A stretch of 5,928 nucleotides of DNA. Origin: UBA6115 sp012514225. Its GTDB lineage: Bacteria > Bacillota > Clostridia > Christensenellales > Aristaeellaceae. The notes beneath the pieces were generated by a model. The model did no database searches, was not told the origin of the DNA, and worked only from the letters and a program-made list of their open reading frames with translations. The DNA lies in NCBI GenBank assembly GCA_036756425.1, contig DAIOLC010000072.1:1-5928 (forward strand), written 5' to 3'. Positions 1-5,402 of this stretch are shown in pieces. The translations under genes were made by a program, and so were the position numbers. Within the stretch, counting starts at the first letter, position 1. Each line of letters starts with the position of its first letter.

Positions 1-824
1 TTCTGCGACACCGCCACGCTGTAGCCGTCGGACACCAGGGTGATGCTGCCCTGGTGGGTGGAATACCAGCGCACGCCGCGGCCTTCAAGGTCGGAAATCG
101 TCGCCCCGGCCGGCGGATTCTTGACGCTGGCGGGGATGACGGCAATCTGCGGCTTCACGGCGTCCAGCAGCTGGGCGAGCCCGGGGATGTACTGCCCGTG
201 GCAGGGCATCTTGAGCACCGTGTGCGGCGTCAGCTGCCCGGCCGCGGCCATTTCGGCGATGCGCGGCTCCATGATATCGCCGGCGAAGAGGAAACTGCTC
301 TGCCCGTGCGTGACGGATACGACCAGGGAAATGTTGTTGTCCGTTTCCTCCCCGTAGTCCGTGCCCCGGGCGGTCAGCACGGAAAACGAGACCCCGTCCA
401 TCTCAAAGGCGGTGTCCTGCGCCACCTTTTCCGTGTTCATGCCCGCCATCGCGGTGAACAGCATCCCGGCCGTCGTGCTGTCCTTCTCGCCGTCCGGCAT
501 CAGGATGCGCTTGGCCGGCACGCTTTCCAGCAGCTCCTGTGCGCCGCCGATGCTGCGCTTGTCAAAGTGGGACAGGATGAGGCAGTCCAGCTCCGTGATG
601 CCGTTGTCGGCCAGGTAATCGATGATTTCCGGCGCGTCGTCGTCCTCGCCCGCATCGATGAGGACGACGTGGCGGGACGTGCGCAGCAGGAAGGCGTCCG
701 CCTTGCCGATTTTGAAGAAGCGCACGCGCAGCGTTCCCAGGTCCTGGGCGCCCGCCGTGAGCAGGGGGAGGGCGAGCGCCGCCAGCAGCAGCGCCGCCAG
801 CCGTTTTCCGTTCCGAAGTGCCAT
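1..824 (-). CDS. Secreted ComEC-like metallo-beta-lactamase-fold protein (3' end cut by window edge)
   Basis: I translated this frame by hand: 274 codons are open from the ATG at 824 to the window edge, with no stop. The start is fixed by AGGAGG at 835-840, ten bases upstream. Residues 1-26 are a signal peptide (basic RNGKR, Leu/Ala core, cleavage probably after AGA-26), so the product is exported. The rest resembles the metallo-beta-lactamase domain of ComEC without its membrane channel: LIDAGEDDD at 55-63, LILSHFDKRSIGG at 82-94, DNNISLVV at 162-169, FLFAGD at 178-183, LKMPCHG at 204-210, and a closing GSITLVSDGYSV strand typical of the family's end, so probably only a few residues are missing. 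ComEC relatives carry SHxDxDH and PHHG; here D-H is R-S and the first His of HHG is Cys, so hydrolase or nuclease activity is doubtful. It lies 35 bases after the CotH/LTD gene and is probably co-transcribed. Fold confident, function unknown. Confidence 0.85.
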   Translation of the reverse strand, partial: MALRNGKRLAALLLAALALPLLTAGAQDLGTLRVRFFKIGKADAFLLRTSRHVVLIDAGEDDDAPEIIDYLADNGITELDCLILSHFDKRSIGGAQELLESVPAKRILMPDGEKDSTTAGMLFTAMAGMNTEKVAQDTAFEMDGVSFSVLTARGTDYGEETDNNISLVVSVTHGQSSFLFAGDIMEPRIAEMAAAGQLTPHTVLKMPCHGQYIPGLAQLLDAVKPQIAVIPASVKNPPAGATISDLEGRGVRWYSTHQGSITLVSDGYSVAVSQ

Positions 825-834
825 GATGGTTGAG

Positions 835-840
835 CCTCCT
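835..840 (-). promoter_or_regulatory. Ribosome binding site of the MBL-fold gene
   Basis: The minus strand reads AGGAGG followed by ten bases and then ATG at 824. It is the strongest Shine-Dalgarno match in the window and decides the start. It sits in the 35-base gap after the CotH/LTD stop codon, so this gene has its own strong initiation site rather than relying on translational coupling. Confidence 0.85.
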
Positions 841-859
841 TGTTTCGTGTGCCGGGCGC

Positions 860-3295
860 TCAGGTTCCGCCTGTGCCCGGGAAGCCGCCGAAATACCGCG
901 CGGCCTCCGCCTCCGTCAGTTTGAAGGAGGCGGTCAGGTATTTGATGACCAGCGCGGGGCGCGTCGTCAGCACCCGGCGGAAGTCGGCCATCGCCTTTTC
1001 CCAGTTTTTCACGCCGAAACCGGGCCAGCGCTGCGCGTGCCGCGCGATGAGCGGGGCGATGTCCGCCTGCCAGGCGTCCAGCTGCGCGCCCACGTCCGCC
1101 GGCGCGAAGCGCTCCCTGAGGATGCGCCCGGTCAGCGCCAGGAAGCGCGCCTTCATTTCCGGCACCTGCATCAGCGCCTGGAACAGCTCCCCGTAACAGT
1201 AGGGGGTAGGCGTCTTCCCCCTTCCCAGGTAGAAGGGCAGGGTGAGGTTGTTGTTGTTCATCATGCCCAGGTCCAGGTCAAACAGCATCAGCTTCCATTT
1301 GCCGCCCGGCACCTTGTAGTAGCGGACGTTCTGCAGGTCGCCGTTCCCGGTGATGATCTGGAAGGCGGAGTGGGCGAACAGGCTGTCCACGTCCAGCTGC
1401 CCCAGCACGTGGCTCAAGTGCTCCGGCACGTTCAGGTCCCGGGTACGGCAGAAGGCGGCCAGCGCCTCCAGCTCCTCCCGGCTGCCCTGCTGCTGCACGC
1501 CGCGGTTCTTGATGATGATGATGTCCCGGATGGCCGCCGGGTCCGTGACGCCTTCCCACTGGGCGACCGCGTCGCGGTTGGCGCGCTCCCTGAAATTGAG
1601 CATGCCCCAGAACTGCCCGTTCACATAGACCGCGGCCGGGCGGTAGGCCAGGTACATCAGCCCGTAGCCCCGGGTCAGGCGGGTTAAAAACCCGTCGCGC
1701 AGGCGGGTGCGCACCGCGTCCGTCCCGCCGCTGCGCAGGGTGAAGGCGGCGTATTCCGGATAGGCGCGGTCCGGGAAGGGGTTGTAGGCGAAGGCGCTTT
1801 CGCCCAGTCCGGGCCGCGCGTAGACCGTGAAGGTGCGCGGCAGGTACTTGCGGCTGGTGCCTCCGGTCAGCTTCAGGGAAACCTGCTGGTCAAGCCGCGG
1901 GGCGCCGTCCTCGTACACCTCCAGGTGGGCGCGCCGCTGGATGAGCAGGTCCTGGTTCTTCTGCTCGAAGATGCCGTCGCCGCCGAAAAAGAAGGCGGGG
2001 CTGCCGGATACGCAGACCACCGGGGAATCCGGGGGCGCGTCAAAGAGGAAGGTGCGGGCGGAGACGGGGGAATCCACAAACCCTTCCATCGAGGCGGCGG
2101 CGCGCACCACGGTGTTCTTCGCAATTTCAACCGGCCCCTCGTACAGGGCGGAGCGGGCGTCCGGCTCCGAGCCGTCCAGCGTAAAGCGCACCTGGGCGCC
2201 TTCCGGCGCTTCCAGGCGCAGCAGAAAGGGCGCGCCGGCGAACCCGCCCGCGCGGGAAAAGCCGACTGCGGGCAGCCGTTCCAGGAAGCCCTGCGCGGGG
2301 TTGGCCTGGCGGAAGGTCGCCCCGTTCAGGAAGCGGAAGGCGCCCTGCCCCTCCGGGCGTCCGTAGGAAACGCCGCCGAACTGCGCGCCCAGGGACGCGG
2401 CGTCCAGCACCGTCTCGCCGTCGGTCAGCAGCACGGCGCCGCCCGTCTTGTCAATGGTGAAGGCGTTGTTGACGAACACGCCCCGCCCCTGTGCGGGGAG
2501 GCGGTCCCGGGTGCAGTATACCGCCGCATAATCCCCCGCGCGCAGGGTGGCGCCGGAGGGGAAGGCCCACTTCGTCAGGTCGGAGGCACTGTCGGTCAGG
2601 TACAGCCCGTGCAGTTTCACGGCTTTTGGGCCCGGGTTGCGCAGCTCCACCCAGTCGTGGGGGAGCTTGCCCCTTTCATAGGCGCCGCTGGCGGCCAGCA
2701 CTTCGCTGATGAAGATTCCCCGCTCCGAGGCTTCTTGCCAGCGGAGGGTCTCCGCCCCGTCCCGGCTGAGGAACCGGTTTTCCGCTCCGGGCGTCGGCTG
2801 CCAGGTGAGGGTGAATGTGGCGCCGTCCCAGGCCAGGCTGGCGTCGTCGGGCATGGCCCCGAAGGCGGCCTCGTGGACTGTCCGCCCGTCCGGCGCGGTC
2901 AGGGCGAGGGTCTCCCCATCCCGGGAGAGGGCGAAACCCAGCCCCTCACCGTCCGCGGGCAGCGCCAGGTAGGCGCCGGGCGCCAGGACGCCAGTGAGCA
3001 CGGCCTTGAAGGGGCGGCCGGGGTTGTCGCTGAGGCCATAGCCGTCCAGGTCGATTTCAGTTTCCCCGGCGTTGTGCAATTCGACCCAGTCGCAGGCTCT
3101 GCCCTCCACCGGGGTCAGTTGGTTGGCGGCCATGAACTCGCTGATATAGAGGGGAGCGGGCTGCGCCGCGCGCGCGGCGGCCGGGAACGCGAACAGGACC
3201 ATCAAGAAAGACAGCAAGACCATCCCAGGCCAAAAGGGGCTGGGAACCGTTTTCCCTTTTTTTGGAGGACAGCCTGACTTCCTTGAAAGACTCAA
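860..3295 (-). CDS. Secreted lamin-tail-domain and CotH-kinase-family protein
   Basis: Complete 811-residue protein. Residues 1-44 look like a signal peptide (basic KK/K region, hydrophobic MVLLSFLMVLFAF, cleavage near ARAA-44). Two lamin tail domains follow at about 48-146 (YISEFMA..DWVELHN) and 194-302 (FISEVLA..DWVELRN). Residues about 355-418 resemble the chitobiase/hexosaminidase C-terminal domain (RFTLDGSEPD..YEGPV). Residues about 425-790 are a CotH domain: LTGGTSRKYLPR at 476-487, FTLRSGGTD at 518-525, VNGQFWGMLNFRER at 558-571, and the metal-binding-type strand KWKLMLFDLDLG at 666-677 (D673, D675). CotH proteins are atypical kinases; the founding member phosphorylates spore coat proteins, while exported LTD-CotH fusions are common in Clostridia and their substrates are mostly unknown. 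The start is TTG: the frame closes at a TGA at 3313-3311, TTG is the first start codon after it, and GGGAG lies 7 bases upstream. An ATG at 3223 would remove the basic n-region. There is no C-terminal anchor. A surface kinase role is inference. Confidence 0.9.
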   Translation of the reverse strand: MSLSRKSGCPPKKGKTVPSPFWPGMVLLSFLMVLFAFPAAARAAQPAPLYISEFMAANQLTPVEGRACDWVELHNAGETEIDLDGYGLSDNPGRPFKAVLTGVLAPGAYLALPADGEGLGFALSRDGETLALTAPDGRTVHEAAFGAMPDDASLAWDGATFTLTWQPTPGAENRFLSRDGAETLRWQEASERGIFISEVLAASGAYERGKLPHDWVELRNPGPKAVKLHGLYLTDSASDLTKWAFPSGATLRAGDYAAVYCTRDRLPAQGRGVFVNNAFTIDKTGGAVLLTDGETVLDAASLGAQFGGVSYGRPEGQGAFRFLNGATFRQANPAQGFLERLPAVGFSRAGGFAGAPFLLRLEAPEGAQVRFTLDGSEPDARSALYEGPVEIAKNTVVRAAASMEGFVDSPVSARTFLFDAPPDSPVVCVSGSPAFFFGGDGIFEQKNQDLLIQRRAHLEVYEDGAPRLDQQVSLKLTGGTSRKYLPRTFTVYARPGLGESAFAYNPFPDRAYPEYAAFTLRSGGTDAVRTRLRDGFLTRLTRGYGLMYLAYRPAAVYVNGQFWGMLNFRERANRDAVAQWEGVTDPAAIRDIIIIKNRGVQQQGSREELEALAAFCRTRDLNVPEHLSHVLGQLDVDSLFAHSAFQIITGNGDLQNVRYYKVPGGKWKLMLFDLDLGMMNNNNLTLPFYLGRGKTPTPYCYGELFQALMQVPEMKARFLALTGRILRERFAPADVGAQLDAWQADIAPLIARHAQRWPGFGVKNWEKAMADFRRVLTTRPALVIKYLTASFKLTEAEAARYFGGFPGTGGT

Positions 3296-3302
3296 CGATG
3301 CG

Positions 3303-3307
3303 CTCCC
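3303..3307 (-). promoter_or_regulatory. Ribosome binding site supporting a TTG start
   Basis: The minus strand reads GGGAG, seven bases, then TTG at 3295. The in-frame stop TGA at 3313-3311 leaves no earlier start, and the next in-frame ATG (3223) has no comparable site before it. This favours the TTG start for the CotH/LTD gene. Confidence 0.6.
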
Positions 3308-3350
3308 GTTTCACTGCATAACCGGTCTGTACCAATCCCGGCGTTTACGG

Positions 3351-3391
3351 GGTTTACCTTACCATAAAATGGCCATGGGGAAAAGGAAAAC
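3351..3391. promoter_or_regulatory. Imperfect dyad in the leader of the CotH/LTD gene
   Basis: GGTTTACC at 3351-3358 faces GGAAAACC at 3384-3391 (one mismatch). The arms continue inward as CCTT against AAGG and then CCAT against ATGG with small bulges, around a centre containing ATGGCCAT. It lies between the terminator hairpin and the CotH/LTD start, where the second unit's promoter and any operator should be. The only -10-like hexamer I see is TATGGT on the minus strand inside this dyad, with a poor -35 (TTTTCC), so promoter assignment is weak. It overlaps the T-rich tail of the terminator. Confidence 0.3.
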
Positions 3392-3413
3392 CGCGCGACG
3401 CCCGGCCGCGCGG
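3381..3413 (-). terminator. Intrinsic terminator after the solute-binding gene
   Basis: On the minus strand CCGCGCGG, a seven-base loop, and TCGCGCGG form an eight-pair stem (one G-U), followed directly by TTTTCCTTTT. The plus strand has no T-run after the same stem, so it acts in one direction. It lies about 150 bases after the solute-binding stop and about 85 before the CotH/LTD start, so it separates the two units, or acts as an attenuator if transcription continues into the CotH operon. Confidence 0.75.
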
Positions 3414-3433
3414 AAGGTCTGTGCGCTGCGTTT

Positions 3434-3562
3434 ATACGAAACCCAATCGTAAACGCTTCGACGGGATGGCCCTTTGCGTCTCCTCGTTGCCTCTTTCACT
3501 CGGCGTAGCGGGGCCATCAAGAATTCTCATCCCCTCTGTTCGTTTACTCATTCGTTTCGTAT
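3434..3562. repeat. Inverted-repeat element with nested stems (MITE-like or structured RNA)
   Basis: The ends are matching inverted arms: ATACGAAAC at 3434-3442 against GTTTCGTAT at 3554-3562 (nine pairs), then six unpaired bases, then GTAAACG at 3449-3455 against CGTTTAC at 3541-3547 (seven pairs). Inside is a further perfect stem, GATGGCCC at 3465-3472 against GGGCCATC at 3511-3518. The outer arm also pairs locally: GCGTTTATACGA at 3428-3439 and TCGTAAACGC at 3447-3456 form a hairpin with a two-base bulge. There is no coding content and no T-run at the stem bases, so it is not a simple terminator. TA dinucleotides at the outer ends (3435-3436 and 3560-3561) would fit the TA target of IS630/mariner-type elements, which makes a small non-autonomous element possible. 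A structured RNA downstream of the solute-binding gene is the alternative. The element ends flush with that gene's stop codon. Confidence 0.55.
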
Positions 3563-5373
3563 TAGCGGTATTTCGCCTCGATGATGGCAGTCGCGTAGGA
3601 GATATGATTTTCCGGGTGATAACCGGTCAGCCGCGCAGTGTACAAATCCGCGTAGCTGTTCCCATACAGGGGTACCATGGGCAAGACTTGCGTGAACCGC
3701 TCCTGAAAGGCTTGCCAAGCCCTGAGATAGCAGGAGAAATCGTCACAGGGAGAAGCCCGCATCGCGAGGGCCCTCCGCATCAGTTCCTCATCCTGGATAA
3801 AGGTGCTGTTGAGTACGCCGTGGTATGCGGGGTCGGTGTGGAAGGTATAGTAGGGGTCAAAAAACTCTGAAAAATTGGATGAAAGGAACAGCAGGTCAAA
3901 GTTGCGTTCCGTTTGTGCATAGTAGACCTTCAGCAAGGTCTGGATGTCCATGCGCTTTATTTCCAGTCTGGCGCCAAGCTTCTCCAGGCTGGCTTCCAGT
4001 TGCGATAGGGTGAGTTCTGCAGCAGTGTTGTCCTCTGGGATGCCGGCGCGAAGCGTGAGGGGCAGCAGTGTTCCGTCCGCATCCTTGGCGTATCGCGTTT
4101 CCGAGGCCCCCGAAATATACGGCGCCCCCTGGCTGTCATAGGCGAAGCCGGCTTCGCTGAGCAATTCCCCGGCTATTCTCAGGTCAAAGGGATAGCGCTT
4201 GAGACCGGGCAGGTTGCCGCCTGTTTCCTTGTACATCCATTGGCCCAGGCCGTAGAAACCGTCTACCTCCTTGCCGTAAGGGCCCAGGAAACTGTGCGCG
4301 ATGGCAGGCTTGTCCAAACAATGCGCGATGGCTTGACGCACCCGTACGTCGCCGACCGCGTCCTGTTCCGTCAGGAAAGCCAGGAAGGCCAGGCCTTCCC
4401 GGTCGTAATTTGTAACGCTGATTCCACGCGTCCTCTCCGCCTGCTGCCGCACCTGCACGAAGGAAACCTTGTTGGCCAGATGGAGTTCCCCGTCCTTCAG
4501 CGCTTGAACAATGTCTATACCGACCATCGGGATGACCCTCAGCCGCTGAATGGAGGGCTTTACGCCGTTCAGGTTTCCCTTGTAATAAGGGTTAACTGAA
4601 AGCGACGCGGTTGCCTGCTCCCTGTCAAAGGATTCCAGGCGATAGGGCCCGCTGGTAACCTTGGGGTGGGAGAGATAGCCGGCATCACCGTCCATGAGGG
4701 TCTCTTCGAGAAGGGCGCTGTCAAACGGCCCCTCGATATAGGCGCCTTCCGGGCTATCCTTGACCTGGCACCCGGGCGCCAGTACCCGGACGGGATAGGG
4801 GGTTATGTTGACGTAGGCCAAGTTATAAAAGTAGGGGTAGTTCTCCGCCCCGATCGTTATGCTGAATCTGAATTTGTCGATCAGCCGCAAGCCTAAAAGG
4901 CGCTCCGCCTCACCTCGCTGATAGGCCCTGCCGCCAATAACCGGCTCCGCTCCCGGCGCTGTGCCCCCCAGTTCACGGATCTCGGGCGAGTAGAGCAGCA
5001 AAACGGAGAAGGCGTAGTCTTCCGCTGTAATCTGCGAGCCGTCGGAGAAGAACAGGTCATTTTTCAAGGTAAACCGGTGCACCTGGTTGCCGTGCTCGTC
5101 TTCCGACAAATCCATACGCTCCATCGCGATTCGATTGGGTTCAAGCGCCCTGCCTTTCCTTGCCTCCTTCTCCATGGTCGCATAGGCATGCAACAGCAGC
5201 CTGATGTCGATGTCCGAGGTATTCATCCCCCACAGCCCGGCGAAAAAGTTACCTGAAAGCGCCGTCATGGTGCCAATGACAAAGGGCGGGTCCTCCTGCG
5301 CGGCGAACCCGGGGGAATTCGGCGCAGCCAGGATTGACAGGAGGATTATCCAGACGAGAACGGTTCGTTTCAT
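3562..5373 (-). CDS. Family 5 ABC-type extracellular solute-binding protein (peptide-binding type)
   Basis: Complete 603-residue protein, slightly longer than the usual 500-560 of OppA/DppA relatives. Residues 1-25 are a signal peptide (MKR, hydrophobic VLVWIILLSILAA, cleavage near FAA-25) with no cysteine, so it is not a lipoprotein. Family 5 landmarks in order: FFSDGSQITAEDYAFS at 108-123, TSGPYRLESF then NPYYKG at 240-266, DVRVRQAIAHCLDKPAI at 342-358, and LPMVPLYGNSYAD near the end (564-576). Such proteins deliver oligopeptides, dipeptides, nickel or other ligands to an ABC importer; the ligand cannot be read from the sequence. I chose the ATG at 5373, preceded by AAAGG, because it begins a proper signal peptide. 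The frame stays open upstream to 5598, but that part lies over the Cna_B gene and encodes nothing export-like. No permease or ATPase gene is adjacent on either side within the window. It follows the Cna_B gene by 29 bases. Confidence 0.9.
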   Translation of the reverse strand: MKRTVLVWIILLSILAAPNSPGFAAQEDPPFVIGTMTALSGNFFAGLWGMNTSDIDIRLLLHAYATMEKEARKGRALEPNRIAMERMDLSEDEHGNQVHRFTLKNDLFFSDGSQITAEDYAFSVLLLYSPEIRELGGTAPGAEPVIGGRAYQRGEAERLLGLRLIDKFRFSITIGAENYPYFYNLAYVNITPYPVRVLAPGCQVKDSPEGAYIEGPFDSALLEETLMDGDAGYLSHPKVTSGPYRLESFDREQATASLSVNPYYKGNLNGVKPSIQRLRVIPMVGIDIVQALKDGELHLANKVSFVQVRQQAERTRGISVTNYDREGLAFLAFLTEQDAVGDVRVRQAIAHCLDKPAIAHSFLGPYGKEVDGFYGLGQWMYKETGGNLPGLKRYPFDLRIAGELLSEAGFAYDSQGAPYISGASETRYAKDADGTLLPLTLRAGIPEDNTAAELTLSQLEASLEKLGARLEIKRMDIQTLLKVYYAQTERNFDLLFLSSNFSEFFDPYYTFHTDPAYHGVLNSTFIQDEELMRRALAMRASPCDDFSCYLRAWQAFQERFTQVLPMVPLYGNSYADLYTARLTGYHPENHISYATAIIEAKYR

Positions 5374-5402
5374 GTTGCCTTTCTTTCTCTCAGCGCCGCC
5401 AA
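5370..5402 (-). other. In-frame codons after the Cna_B stop, ending in an ATGA overlap (possible eroded sorting-signal tail)
   Basis: Reading on past the TAA at 5405-5403 in the same frame gives LAALRERKAT and then TGA at 5372-5370. That TGA overlaps the ATG of the solute-binding gene as ATGA. LAAL followed by RERK resembles the end of a sortase signal, a hydrophobic stretch and then a basic tail. It may be the remnant of a longer ancestral reading frame. Ten codons are few, so chance is a real alternative. Confidence 0.35.
5378..5382 (-). promoter_or_regulatory. Ribosome binding site of the solute-binding gene
   Basis: The minus strand reads GAAAGG, four bases, then ATG at 5373. The spacing is slightly short and the match moderate, but it supports this ATG over the open frame reaching back to 5598. 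Confidence 0.5.

Noticed and set aside
54..1687. Plus-strand open frames opposite the MBL gene and the 3' half of the CotH/LTD gene
   Set aside because: Low-complexity, arginine/histidine/glutamine-rich translations with no family features. They exist because the antisense genes are GC-rich.
1925..3277. Long plus-strand open frame (450 codons) opposite the CotH/LTD gene
   Set aside because: It mirrors a GC-rich coding gene on the other strand. Its product is rich in G, R, A and Q with no recognisable domain, while the minus-strand frame has clear LTD and CotH motifs.
3428..3456. Bulged hairpin read as a terminator
   Set aside because: Neither strand has a T-run after the stem, and the same bases pair better with the distal arm at 3541-3562. 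The clear terminator is at 3381-3413.
3448..3461. Catabolite-repression (cre-like) operator around CGTAAACGCTTCGA
   Set aside because: It matches the consensus core but misses two of the fixed outer positions and is not symmetric when centred on the CG, so it does not hold up as a LacI-family operator.
3465..3518. Possible cyclic-di-GMP-I riboswitch, suggested by GGCAA and GACGCAAAG on the minus strand
   Set aside because: The conserved GCACAGGGCAAACC segment, the GAAA-capped hairpin between GGCAAACC and GGGACGCAAAG, and the second helix are not present in the right order or spacing. The resemblance is limited to short words.
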